From: Procambarus clarkii
Taxonomy: Eukaryota > Arthropoda > Malacostraca > Decapoda > Cambaridae
Direction: 5' to 3'
Length of the DNA stretch: 64,000 nucleotides
NCBI RefSeq assembly: GCF_040958095.1
Contig: NC_091175.1
Span: 20,901,503 to 20,965,502, forward strand
Below, piece after piece: positions 31,540-41,290 of the stretch (positions are counted from its first letter, which is position 1; each line of letters begins with the position of its first letter). The notes under the pieces are model-generated. The model worked only from the letters and a program-made list of their open reading frames with translations, ran no database searches and had not been told where the DNA came from. The translations under genes and the position numbers were made by a program.

Positions 31540-31640
31540 AGCCTAGTTTGTTACAGGAACAAAAAGTTTCAAGTAGCATGGGCAATGGTGAGCCCGTAGT
31601 GGACTTACCCGGCACAGGAGCGGGGCTGTAACGCGGTATT
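31540..31640 (+). mobile_element. S7 hairpin repeat copy
   Basis: GGAACAAAAAGTTTCAAGTA (hairpin-forming), GCATGGGCAATGGTGAGCCC and GACTTACCCGGCACAGGAGC. It agrees with 9046-9185 and 35765-35890 in order and spacing. Confidence 0.65.
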
Positions 31641-31819
31641 TTAGTATATGTAAGTGTATATAAAGGCGGAAGAGAAGTGTGGTGGTACACCGATTTGTTA
31701 GCCTTCATTTTCTCTAAACATAAAATTAATAATGCCAGTTGACATGAGACATTGCAAAGCGTTGGCATTATTATTAATAATAGTAATAGTAGTAGCAAAA
31801 GTAGAAATAACAGTAGTAC

Positions 31820-31979
31820 CTGGCGGAACAGACAGCGTTGGGGTGGGAGGCGCAGTAGTGGTATGTGCAGGGCGGCTGACACAGGGAGACCTCCCGCAGC
31901 GCCTCCTGCTGCTGCTGCTGCCCGTCATCGTCTCCTGCCTTCTGCCACCACCCCAGGCGGGGGGAACCACCTTCGCTAC
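31820..31979 (-). CDS. exon 4 of the IGFBP-domain secreted protein
   Basis: The minus-strand acceptor CTCTTATATAG is followed by GT completing Gly183, then SEGGSPRLGWWQKAGDDD, a Gln run (Q203-Q207) and EALREVSLCQPPCTYHYC, ASHPNAVCSA (residues 184-235). The donor is AG|GTACTACTG. Entry phase 1 matches exon 3 and exit phase 2 matches exon 5. An overlapping frame also stays open, but it breaks the phase chain and lacks the cysteine pattern. C..PC....C..HPNAVC resembles small Cys-rich modules common in invertebrate secreted proteins. The first four of 13 post-IGFBP cysteines are here. Confidence 0.75.
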
Positions 31980-31994
31980 CTATATAAGAGACCC

Positions 31995-32590
31995 CATACA
32001 TGTGTTATAGTCAGACCCATACTTGTGTTACGTGGTGTTATAGCCAGGCCCATACTTGTGTTACGTGGTGTTATAGCCAGACCCATACTTGTGTTACGTG
32101 GTGTTATAGCCAGGCCCATACTTGTGTTACGTGGTGTTATAGCCAGGCCCATACTTGTGTTACGTGGTGTTATAGCCAGACCCATACTTGTGTTACGTGG
32201 TGTTATAGCCAGACCCATACTTGTGTTACGTGGTGTTACAGCCAGGCCCATACTTGTGTTACATGGTGTTATAGCCAGACCCATACTTGTGTTACGTGGT
32301 GTTATAGCCAGGCCCATACTTGTGTTACATGGTGTTATAACCAGACCCATACTTGTGTTACATGGTGTTATAGCCAGATCCATACTTGTGTTACGTGGTG
32401 TTATAGCCAGGCCCATACTTGTGTTACATGGTGTTATAACCAGACCCATACTTGTGTTACATGGTGTTATAGCCAGGCCCATACTTGTGTTACGTGGTGT
32501 TATAGCCAGACCCATACTTGTGTTACGTGGTGTTATAGCCAGACCCATACTTGTGTTACGTGGTGTTATAACCAGACCCATTCTTCTCAT
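31995..32590. repeat. 33-bp minisatellite, about 18 copies, abutting exon 4
   Basis: Unit GTTATAGCCAGGCCCATACT plus TGTGTTACGTGGT. Open frames in all directions (11-residue periods such as VIARPILVLRG) follow from the 33-base period. The array stops about 15 bases upstream of the exon 4 acceptor on the minus strand, so it occupies the end of intron 3. Confidence 0.95.
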
Positions 32591-32599
32591 ACCAAGGCA

Positions 32600-32955
32600 T
32601 CCAGTTTGACAATATATTTGCTTGAGTTTTCCTGTTGGGTACTGTCTGTGACGGGCACGCAAGGTGACAGGAAGCCTGACGGTTATCATCTGTGACGGCA
32701 ATGTAAAGTGACAGGAAACAAGGGGATCACAGAACACCCTAATATGCTTGGCCTGCTATTCATTGTGTTAAGTTGAGCAGTGTGAAGTAAAGTGTTCCAT
32801 GTTTGTAGTTCTCTCCGGCGAGTCCTGTGGGCCGTTGTTCCATGAAAAGCCTAAGGCTCTTCTTTTGCATGTGTCAACTAGACATTTTGATGGCGTGATT
32901 TGGTTCGAGGTTTTCAATATTAGTATAGTGCATATACTCCGCGATATAGTATATC
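32600..32955. other. intronic sequence, nothing recognised
   Basis: A short imperfect direct repeat (CTGTGACGG..AAGGTGACAGGAAGCC / CTGTGACGGCAATGTAAAGT) occurs at 32645-32720; otherwise unremarkable. Confidence 0.4.
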
Positions 32956-32959
32956 CTGT

Positions 32960-33190
32960 AGTACAGTGGTCTATGTTGTCGACTCACATTCGGGGAGATA
33001 TTGGGTTTGATCTGGCGGGACAGAAATGGTTGGGCACGTTCCCTTTGAACTGTTGCCTCTGTTTACCTAGCAGCTAGTAAATAGGTATTTGAATTAGGCA
33101 ACTGTTGTGGGTTGCATCCTCGGGAAGGTCAATATGGTCAGCTCAGGGATGATCTCGATAAAGTCAAGTATACAGTCTCCCTGTCCCCGA
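32960..33190 (+). mobile_element. tRNA-like SINE (family S3b)
   Basis: GTCGACTCACATTCGGGGAG, GGGACAGAAATGGTTGGGCA, CTGTTTACCTAGCAGCTAGT, AAATAGGTATTTGAATTAGG and CAACTGTTGTGGGTTGCATC, then TCTCCCTGTCCCCGACA. The second half recurs at 54590-54868 on the minus strand. The box B is degenerate (GGGTTTGATCTGG). Confidence 0.6.
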
Positions 33191-33571
33191 CACATGGAGT
33201 CATCTCTGTGTAGTGTCGCCGTGCCTTGTTTGACGTTATCAGTCCTCGGACCCTCCACCTGCCCTGGTGTTCCAGGTGACACCCACGGTAATCTAAATAT
33301 AAACTAATTGTTGTCAAAATATCTGTCACGACTAAAGTCCGGTGCCATAACAGCGCTCCGGACCCCCCGCTGGCCATTTGCGGTTATCAAAAGACAAATA
33401 AACAACAGTATCTTGCCGCTAAGAGAGCATTTTTGATAACATTTACGATAATGTTACCTTGACACGTGGCAACTTTGAAACGTTTTATTGACTGAAAATT
33501 TGCATTTTCAAATTCAACCTGTCTTCATTGCTAGGCTCTTGCTCATTTTACATTTGTGTACGAGCTTTGTG

Positions 33572-33693
<122 letters not shown>

Positions 33694-33709
33694 AACAAGC
33701 CTGAATGGT

Positions 33710-33900
33710 CCCCAGGCATAATAAATGCAACTGAAAACTCACACCTCAGAAGTGACTCCTTTGAAACTGGTGTACAGGGCACCTAATCCACTCGACCATC
33801 ACGACCGGACAAAAGCTGATGGTAGCCGAGGCTATTTGCTATTAGCCGAGGTAGCCGAGTGGATTAGGTGCCCTGTGCACCAGTTGCAAAGTGCAAAGTA
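33710..33900. mobile_element. two opposed tRNA-Leu/Ser-like SINE heads forming an inverted repeat
   Basis: CAGGGCACCTAATCCACTCG (33776-33795) is complementary to CGAGTGGATTAGGTGCCCTG (33857-33876). Each arm read outward has a class-II tRNA-like box A (GTAGCCGAGTGGATTAGG / GATGGTCGAGTGG). The centre repeats TAGCCGAGGTAGCCGAG. Probably two SINE 5' ends head to head. Confidence 0.5.
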
Positions 33901-33919
33901 TATATATATATATATACAA

Positions 33920-34022
33920 CTTTAGAACACTTTCCCACCAGGAGACTCAAACCCTAGCCAGCACAGAAGCCTTCCAGCAACTGGCATAACAGGTACGCCT
34001 TAACCCACTCCACCACCTGCTC
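33920..34022 (-). mobile_element. tRNA-Ser/Leu-like SINE head
   Basis: The minus strand reads GCAGGTGGTGGAGTGGGTTA (box A-like), a long variable arm and AGGGTTTGAGTCTCCTGG (box B-like). Confidence 0.5.
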
Positions 34023-34074
34023 AGACCCTTAAAAGAGATGGTAATTCCATCTCCAACTCCATTCCAACTTAATA

Positions 34075-34170
34075 TTCCTGCCCGAAACGCTGCGCGTGCT
34101 AGTGGCTTTACAAGACTGTAATTACCATAATTGTATCCTCACATTCCTTATGTACATTCTTGTATATGCA

Positions 34171-34201
<31 letters not shown>

Positions 34202-34202
34202 A
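34075..34202 (+). mobile_element. retroposon 3' end with (AAAT)n tail
   Basis: CCTGCCCGAAACGCTGCGCG, TGCTAGTGGCTTTACAAGAC, ACATTCTTGTATATGC, then AAAT repeats to 34202. The module is shared with the ends at 53490-53775 and 55490-55975 and with SINE S1. Confidence 0.75.
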
Positions 34203-34308
34203 GTAATTTCGGAGTATTTATACACTCCAAAGACCACCACCTCCCAAGAGCACTAGAGCAAGTGAGGGGTCATTTTTACGTTTTTTCATCAAGTCCCTGT
34301 TAATATGG

Positions 34309-34480
34309 GACTTAATATTAATAGGTTAGGTTAGGTTAGGTTAGGTGGCCGAAAAAGTTAGGTTAGGTTAGGTTAGGTAGGTTAGGTACTCGAAAAACAA
34401 TTAAGTCATGAAAACTTGGCTTATTAGGCAAATCGGGCCTTGCATAGTAGGCTGAGAAGTGCGTTCTGGCTACTAGGTAC

Positions 34481-34481
<1 letters not shown>
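34309..34481 (+). mobile_element. half MITE of the TA-flanked family
   Basis: TTAGG repeats (TAGGTTAGGTTAGGTTAGG), AACTTGGCTTATTAGGCAAA and the terminus GAGAAGTGCGTTCTGGCTAC ending TAGGTACGAC. Only the right half is present; it ends at the AT array. Confidence 0.8.

Positions 34482-34571
<90 letters not shown>
34482..34571. repeat. (AT)n between two MITEs
   Basis: About 90 bases of AT, bounded on both sides by MITE termini (TAGGTACGAC before, GTTGTACCTAG after). Confidence 0.97.
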
Positions 34572-35048
<477 letters not shown>

Positions 35049-35099
35049 TGTATTATTTAAAAGTATCTCGAAATCTATTGCATATTTTTATCAATGAGA

Positions 35100-35345
35100 A
35101 GAGAAAGCAAACAAGTGTTATCTTCTTCGTACTCTGAACCCCTGGCGGCCACAGGGGTCCAACAGCACCCGAGACCTACCCAGGAGGGCTTCCCCGCCCC
35201 GCCTGACCCAGCAGGAGGGCGGGGAAACTGTATCAGATCGTGGCGGATTCATCCTGGCACACACGATAACCGTCTGGCGCCGAGATAACGTGGCGAGAAC
35301 CCCCACAGCGCCGCCGCCAGGTACCCTCGCCCCTCTCTGCAAGTA
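35100..35345. other. GC-rich island in intron 3, unexplained
   Basis: A block strikingly richer in G and C than its surroundings (GGCGGCCACAGGGGTCC, GGCGCCGAGATAACGTGGCG), with a minus-strand open frame at 35342-35118. Its phase was not linked to the flanking exons. It could be an unrecognised repeat or an alternative exon. Confidence 0.3.
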
Positions 35346-35569
35346 CCGCGTGTTTCACTAGGCTGTGTGGATCATTGCTGGGAACATTGTGAGGCAAGAG
35401 ACGCTCTAGCTAACTAGCACCAACATACACTCGCGCAGAAATGTCCAGTCAACGATTAAGACATCCTAAAATAGCTGGGAGGCCTATCAAATATCAGAAA
35501 TAAGCTTCTATAAAACGAATAAATAAATTTGAGTTTTGCTAAATTTGTAGGACTGTTTTGCAGATGGAT

Positions 35570-35730
35570 CCCTGCTTCTACATCTAAGGTTTCAGACAAT
35601 CTAAAGGTTTTCAATCTGCCAACCTCTTCTTTTGTCTAATTTCTGTCTCCTGGTCATAGAGTTCAATCTGGCTTGTGAGGCAAGATTTACCATTCCTGAA
35701 TCCATGCTGGTGATTGTTGTTTGTTCTGTC
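35570..35730 (-). mobile_element. short CR1-like RT fragment
   Basis: The minus strand reads HQHGFRNGKSCLTSQIELYD, matching HQHGFREGKSCLTGLIEFYD of the LINE at 45476-47152. Only this RT segment is recognised. Confidence 0.65.
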
Positions 35731-35764
35731 CTGAGGTGCTACTTGCCCCTCCCTCTCCGTCCTC

Positions 35765-35890
35765 TCTATGACGCTGTTGTTGTTGTTTTAAATTCAGCTA
35801 CTCAGAACAAAAAGTTGCAAGCAGCACGGGCTATGGTGAGCCCCTCGTACTCATCTGACACAGGAGATGTGCAGTGCAGGCCATGACCCC
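35765..35890 (+). mobile_element. S7 hairpin repeat copy
   Basis: GTTGTTTTAAATTCAGCTAC, CAGAACAAAAAGTTGCAAGC, CACGGGCTATGGTGAGCCCC, then TCTGACACAGGAGATG. The order is as in the other S7 copies. Confidence 0.65.
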
Positions 35891-35899
35891 ACATGTGTG

Positions 35900-36395
35900 T
35901 AAGTTAGGGACATTGGCACAGCACTTCCTGCTCCCCCAACAGTAGCCGAATTGAGGAAACAGTATATGTATAAGATCTATATGATGATGCTCTTAGTTTG
36001 TAGATGTGTAGGTGTTGAAGGGCAGTGAACTTAGCATCAAGCAGAGTATGATGGTTGTGTGTGATCAGTTTACTGGTGGTGAGTGTGTAGGCGCCATGAT
36101 GGCAAAATATATTATCTGCCAAGGTTTGGTAGGGAATGCTGCACTTGTTCAGCTTAGTATACCTTGCGCTATCAAAACATTTAAATGTGAGTGACTGTTC
36201 CTTGAATCCTGATAGAATCCAACATCTAATGCCGTTATTGGAGTAGGAATAATTATCTCAGTTGCAGTCGAAAAAACGAAAAGAATGGACAGGTTGGACG
36301 GGAACGCTGGGAAGTAAGTGCCCATATAAACCTCAGGGATATTAGGAAGAATAGTATGAGCGTCAGTGCAAAGAAATGCTTTGCCCGAAAAGCAA
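35900..36395. other. non-coding, nothing recognised
   Basis: No repeat or coding match was noticed. Confidence 0.4.
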
Positions 36396-36399
36396 AAAA

Positions 36400-36447
36400 C
36401 GCCTGCCCGAAACGCTTTGCGTAATAGTGGCTTTAGGCATTGTATGT
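36400..36447 (+). mobile_element. left part of an older LINE 3' end, split by the full-length LINE
   Basis: CCTGCCCGAAACGCTTTGCG, TAATAGTGGCTTTAGGCATT, GTATGT. It continues at 40340 (ATGTACTAGCTTTATCTATA) exactly as the family 3' UTR reads (compare the complement of 36525-36590). Confidence 0.85.
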
Positions 36448-36791
36448 CAGATTCAGATTCAGATTCAGATGTTTATTCAGGTAAGGTATATACATACAAG
36501 TGATGTTACATTAATGGATTGATATATAGATAGAGCTAGTACATACAATGCCTAAAGCCACTATTACGCAATGCGTTTCGGGCAAGAAAAACATTAATAT
36601 CTAGAACTTAATACTAATTGAGCATAAAGAATAAAAGATGTTGAGAACAAATACAAATAAAGATAAAAAAAAAGGGGGAACATGACTGAAAAAGCAGCAC
36701 AAATACAATAGGTTGACAAACAGTGTTGATTAAAAAAAAGAAAAAAAAAGAAAATAACAGACATGGGTTGACAATAGAGGAGTGAGGTAGA

Positions 36792-39734
36792 TTACAGGGA
36801 ATTTATTAGGTAGTGTTTAGTTTTTATCTTAAACTGGTTGAGAGAGGTACAGTCTTTAACATGGTTGGGAAGGTCATTCCACATTCTGGGCCCCTTGATT
36901 TGCAGAGCATTTCTAGTTTGATTAAGACGTACTCTAGGAATATCAAAACTGTATTTATTTCTGGTGTGGTGCTCATGGGTTCTGTTACAACCTTCTATGA
37001 AGCTTTTAAGATCAGGATTGGCATTATAGTTTAGCGTTTTATATATGTATAATACACATGAGAGAATGTGCAGTGACTTAATATCTAACATATTAAGAGA
37101 TTTGAGTAGGGGTACCGAGTGATGTCTGGGGCCAGAGTTGGATATTGTTCTAATAGCGGCTTTGTGTTGGGTAATTAGAGGACGTAAGTGATTTTGGGTA
37201 GTAGAACCCCAAGCACAAATACCATAGTTGAGATAAGGATAGATAAGGGAGTAATAGAGAGTCACCAGAGCAGGGCGTGGTACATAATATCTGATCTTAG
37301 AAAGAATGCCCACAGTTTTTGAAACTTTTTTTGATATATTTAGAATGTGTCCCTGGAAATTCAGCTTGTGGTCAATGAGAATGCCAAGGAATTTGCCATC
37401 TAATTTGTTACAAATTTGGGTATTGTTTATTTTGAGATTTATAAGACTAGAGGATTTATTGCCAAACAGAATATAGAAGGTTTTGTCAATGTTAAGGGTG
37501 AGTTTGTTGGCAGTTAGCCAAAGATGGACTTTATTTAGCTCAGTATTTACTGTGGCATTTAGAGCAAGAGGGTCAGGACTGGAGTAAATGAAGGTTGTGT
37601 CGTCAGCAAATAGAATTGGTTTGAGGTGTTGGGAGGCATTTGGAAGGTCATTAATGTAGATGAGAAAGAGGAGAGGGCCAAGTATGCTGCCCTGAGGAAC
37701 ACCAATGTTGATGGGTAGGGTGGGAGAAATTGTATTATTCACAGAAACATATTGGAGCCTGTCAGTAAGGTAGGACTCGAGGTATTGTAGGGAGTGTCCT
37801 CTGACTCCATAATGATGTAATTTAAGAAGAAGGTTTTGGTGGTTGACAGTATCAAAAGCTTTACGCAGGTCCACAAATAACCCAACAGGGAGCTCCTTTT
37901 TATCAAGAGCTGTATGAATCGAGTTAAGCATACTAATAAGTGCATCGTTAGTGCTTTTTTTGGGTCTGAAGCCATATTGGCAAGGGCTAAGTATATTGAG
38001 TTTGGCTAGATATGAGTAAAGCTGCTTGTATATAAGTTTTTCAAAAATTTTTGACAAGTTTGGCAGGATTGATATAGGTCTGTAGTTGTTAACATCTGTG
38101 GGGTCACCACATTTGTGGACAGGCGTTACTCTCGCTTTTTTTAGAATATCTGGAAAGGTTTGGAGTTCAAGTGACTTGTTGAAGAGCAAAGCAATAGCAG
38201 GGGCTAAAGATCTGGAGGCTTTTTTGTAAATTAAAGTTGGTATCTCCTCAAGGGCACCAGACTTGGTTTTAAGGGAAAGGATTATCTCATTGACGTCAGT
38301 GGAGTTAATAGGCTTTAGGTACAGAGACTGTGGATAGTTACCTGTAAGATAGTCCTTAATGTCAGTACTGGAAGATGGAATATCATTTGCAAGGGATGAA
38401 CCAATGGAAGAGAAGAACCTATTGAACTCAATAGCAGAATCAGAGGCTGAAAGCTGACCATCGTTATTAGACAGGAGAGTCGGTTTGTTATTTAAAGATT
38501 TCTTTGATCCCAATATTTGTGAAATTGTGCTCCAAGTTTGTTTAATGTTGCTCTTTATTTGAGTAAATTTATCTTCGTAGTAATTAGTTTTGGCTCGTCT
38601 AATTATCTTAGTTAGCAATAATGAGTAATTCTTTGAGAATTCTTTGGAGACAATTCCTAACCTATACTTCTTCTCAAGGTCGTGTTTTTTGTTAATGGAT
38701 TTCAGTATTCCCTTTGTAAGCCAAGGATTGTTAAGCCTTTTGCTTGTGACTTGTTTTGTAAGCCTAGGACAGTGGGTGTTATAAAGGCTAAGAGTTGTTT
38801 GTAGAAAAGATTGCACTGCTAGGTTGATGTCCCCTATGTTACCTAATTCGGACTCCCAGTTGACATTATCAGCAGCAGTTATAAAATTGTTTATAGCAGT
38901 TTCATTGTGCAGCCTAAAGCTTAACTCCCTTGTTTCTAGAGGTGGTTTGCTAATGTTAGTTAAGAGAAATGTGGGGTAGTGGTCTGTAGTGCTATCGGTG
39001 ATTATACCTGAAGTAAGCGGAGAGGTTATGTTGGTCCAGATGTGATCCAGAGTCGTGGCAGTGCTATCAGTGATTCTAGTAGGTCTAGTGATTAAGGGTA
39101 TGAGGAGGCAGGAATTCATACAGTTGAGGAAGCTAACAGCAGTAGGGTGTTCTGGCTCGCAGAGGTCAATATTAAAGTCCCCTGCGATAATTAGGTGGTT
39201 TTTGTTCAGTCTGTTATCAAGTATTAGATTTCTAAGGTTTGAGTTGAATACAGACACATCAGTGTTGGGAATTCTATAGACTGCACCCACAGACAGGACA
39301 GACTCGGCACCCTTGACTCTGAAGCTGGCGAAGATATACTCCCCATAGCAGTCTCTAGTTCTAATTTCTTTTAAGCATGTTAGTTCTTGGTGGTAGTAAA
39401 GAGCAGTGCCACCACCTCTCTGAAGTTGACGACAGTTGTGAATTGCTGAGTAGTTAGGCATGTTAAAGAGTTGAGTAGTATCCTCTTTCAACCATGTTTC
39501 AGTAAGTATAATAAAAGAGAATTTGTTGCCAATAGTTTCAATCAAGGCACTAACATCATCGAAGTGTTTACCTAGGGATCTAACGTTCAAATTGATTACA
39601 GAGATATTGTGATTATGAGTTAATACATTGTTTACATCATGTGCTGCAAAATATCTGCAATTTAGATCATTAAAGTGATTATTGTCATAGATAGTGGATA
39701 AGAGGTTAAGTTCTGGGTCTATACTTGACTGCAT
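36792..39734 (-). CDS. LINE endonuclease-reverse transcriptase, 980 codons
   Basis: An N-terminal apurinic-type endonuclease lies at about residues 43-265: INLNVRSLGKHFDD, LTETWLKED with Glu79, AGDFNIDL at 184-191 and TTDHYPTF at 249-256. A linker follows, then the RT at about 490-760 (RVTPVHKCGDPTDVNNYRPI, LRKAFDTVNH, GVPQGSILGPLLFLIYINDL, FADDTTFIY with the catalytic FADD at about 709-712). The C-terminal helical region (RNKYSFDIPRVRLNQ, IKGPRMWNDLP) is typical of CR1/L2-type proteins. All catalytic motifs appear intact and no stop interrupts it, so it may still be active or died recently. It nicks target DNA and primes reverse transcription. Confidence 0.93.
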   Translation of the reverse strand: MQSSIDPELNLLSTIYDNNHFNDLNCRYFAAHDVNNVLTHNHNISVINLNVRSLGKHFDDVSALIETIGNKFSFIILTETWLKEDTTQLFNMPNYSAIHNCRQLQRGGGTALYYHQELTCLKEIRTRDCYGEYIFASFRVKGAESVLSVGAVYRIPNTDVSVFNSNLRNLILDNRLNKNHLIIAGDFNIDLCEPEHPTAVSFLNCMNSCLLIPLITRPTRITDSTATTLDHIWTNITSPLTSGIITDSTTDHYPTFLLTNISKPPLETRELSFRLHNETAINNFITAADNVNWESELGNIGDINLAVQSFLQTTLSLYNTHCPRLTKQVTSKRLNNPWLTKGILKSINKKHDLEKKYRLGIVSKEFSKNYSLLLTKIIRRAKTNYYEDKFTQIKSNIKQTWSTISQILGSKKSLNNKPTLLSNNDGQLSASDSAIEFNRFFSSIGSSLANDIPSSSTDIKDYLTGNYPQSLYLKPINSTDVNEIILSLKTKSGALEEIPTLIYKKASRSLAPAIALLFNKSLELQTFPDILKKARVTPVHKCGDPTDVNNYRPISILPNLSKIFEKLIYKQLYSYLAKLNILSPCQYGFRPKKSTNDALISMLNSIHTALDKKELPVGLFVDLRKAFDTVNHQNLLLKLHHYGVRGHSLQYLESYLTDRLQYVSVNNTISPTLPINIGVPQGSILGPLLFLIYINDLPNASQHLKPILFADDTTFIYSSPDPLALNATVNTELNKVHLWLTANKLTLNIDKTFYILFGNKSSSLINLKINNTQICNKLDGKFLGILIDHKLNFQGHILNISKKVSKTVGILSKIRYYVPRPALVTLYYSLIYPYLNYGICAWGSTTQNHLRPLITQHKAAIRTISNSGPRHHSVPLLKSLNMLDIKSLHILSCVLYIYKTLNYNANPDLKSFIEGCNRTHEHHTRNKYSFDIPRVRLNQTRNALQIKGPRMWNDLPNHVKDCTSLNQFKIKTKHYLINSL

Positions 39735-39836
39735 AAAAGAAGCTGATTGTAGAATCAGGAATAAGTAGAAAAAAGCTATAAAATAGGGAAAAATATATAC
39801 ACAATACTGTACAAAACAAACACAAAAGGGGCTTAC

Positions 39837-40151
39837 AGGGGTACAATGGAGTAAGGGAGTATGGCTAGGCTAGGCAACCTAGGCAATTAATGAGATTAAA
39901 GAAAAAACATGTAAACATGGACTATACAAAACACAAGATATGGAAATACAAAACAAAAAATATAAGCAAGACTAAGCAATACAAAAAAAAACAAATTGAG
40001 CAAAAATGAGGTAGATTGCTTACGAGTACTCACAGGTACACTGTAAGTAACAATTTGCAATTTGAGATGCAGGCAAAGCCAGGGGTACAATGGAGTAAGG
40101 GAGCATGGCAAGGCTAGGCAACCTAGGTAATAAATGAAATCAAAGAAAAGT
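39837..40151. repeat. duplicated ~70-bp segment in the LINE 5' UTR
   Basis: AGGGGTACAATGGAGTAAGG..GGCTAGGCAACCTAGG at 39837-39905 recurs at 40081-40151, about 244 bases apart, with few differences. A whole 244-base monomer duplication in the 5' UTR is plausible and could hold promoter elements. Confidence 0.75.
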
Positions 40152-40339
40152 TGAATAATAAACATAGGCAAATTTAAGCTAATGATTAATAACTATAGAT
40201 AGTTCAGTAATGACTGTATAATTAAAAAGACCTGAAGAACTACTTAATAACTCAATTAAATAATTTTGGTAAATGACTAGGTAAGAGTAAGTTAAAAATT
40301 AAGTCAGAAAATGAACCAAGGAGGCTTAGGAGACTTAGG

Positions 40340-40431
40340 ATGTACTAGCTTTATCTATAAATCCATCAACTTTTGTATCTTACCTTGTATGTATGTACTT
40401 TACCTGAATAAATATTTGTATTTGTATTTGT
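40340..40431 (+). mobile_element. right part of the split older LINE 3' end
   Basis: ATGTACTAGCTTTATCTATA, TGTATGTACTTTACCTGAAT, AAATATTTGTATTTGTAT: the remainder of the 3' UTR and its hexamer tail, continuing from 36447. Confidence 0.85.
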
Positions 40432-40636
40432 ATATGAAATGAAATGGACTTAGAGTAAAGAGGTAGAGGAAGACTTCGTACATACCTTCACAAGTATATA
40501 TCACAGACCAGAGGGCTCGGGAAATGCATACCAGTCACTTAGAGGCTAAAGTATTGTCAGGACCCAAGGGTTGAAGCTCAACTTCCATAAGGAACGTTAG
40601 GTGAAAACAGAGGGGTGAATATAATAGAGTACCTAC

Positions 40637-40775
40637 CGGGAACACAGACACCAGACACCCTGGAGTAGTAGGTGAGGGAGGTGCTTGCCCTGTAGGTCCA
40701 GACGACAGGTTCTCTCAGGTGACAGGTGAGACCAGCGTCGCACCTGCCCAGGTAACCTAGGGCTCCGCCACACAC
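40637..40775 (-). CDS. exon 3 of the IGFBP-domain secreted protein
   Basis: The minus-strand acceptor TTAACCCGACAG is followed by VCGGALGYLGRCDAGLTCHL, REPVVWTYRASTSLTYYSRV, SGVCVP (residues 137-182) and a G of codon 183. The donor is G|GTAGGT (phase 1). This is the second half of the IGFBP N-terminal domain: CGG..GYLG-C..GL-C....GVC, with Cys 138, 148, 154 and 180. Entry phase 0 matches exon 2. Compared with vertebrate IGFBPs, a longer loop lies between the last two cysteines. Confidence 0.9.
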
Positions 40776-40999
40776 CTGTCGGGTTAAGGATCTTGTACCG
40801 GCTCTTACACAAATTTAGGTGAAGTCCGCCATCTTTGTTTATCGTACAAGAGACGGACTTATTCCTGCATTATTATAGATTATATTTTATTCATTATTCT
40901 TTATTTCTCATTTCATATGTCCATGTTTATATCACTCAGGCTCCATAGCCTGTCTTGGAAATGTCATTATATCTCTCTCTACCTAACTAGAAACTATTT

Positions 41000-41290
41000 G
41001 TGTGTCTACCTGTGTATTTTCTGTTTGTGCCTGCAGGATAGAGTCGTTAGCTCTTGGACTCCGCCTTTCTAACCGACACGTATCTAATGTACTGACCCCC
41101 GACCTATTTGTTCTCTATTATGTATACGGTATATATTTCTCACACATGGGGTCCCTCGATTGTTTCAAGCACGGGTTGGACAAGTATATGAGTGGGATTG
41201 GGTGGTTATAGAATAGGAGCTGCCTCGTATGGGCCAATAGGCCTTCTGCAGTTACCTTTGTTCTTATGTTCTTATGTTCTTATATTCTCC
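41000..41290 (+). mobile_element. CR1 3' end with octamer tail
   Basis: The C-terminal reading SLDCFKHGLDKYMSGIGWL is followed by GGGCCAATAGGCCTTCTGCA and the octamer repeat TTCTTATGTTCTTATG, the classical CR1-type 3' end. 41020-41150 also recalls the 3' segment of the LINE at 47216 (GCCTGCAGGAT..GAGTCGTTAGCTCTTGGACT). Confidence 0.75.

Larger units (their letters stand above)
36448..40339 (-). mobile_element. full-length CR1-group LINE, 3.9 kb, intact ORF
   Basis: Bounded by ATGT (36444-36447 and 40340-40343), the probable target duplication. On the minus strand: a 5' UTR of about 605 bases with a duplicated segment, one 980-codon endonuclease-RT frame, and a 3' UTR with the module GCCCGAAACGCATTGCGTAA ending in CTGAATCTGAATCTG repeats. 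It sits in intron 3 of the IGFBP-domain gene, in the same orientation as the gene. No separate ORF1 is visible. It is the least decayed LINE in the window and inserted into an older copy of its own family. Confidence 0.9.

Noticed and set aside
31752-32737. Open frames of 285 and 253 codons on both strands
   Set aside because: Products of the 33-bp minisatellite and of exon 4 read in the wrong frame.
34318-34400. Interstitial telomere or chromosome end (TTAGG runs)
   Set aside because: The runs are short, in both orientations, and part of a MITE found again at 62566; no terminal array is present.
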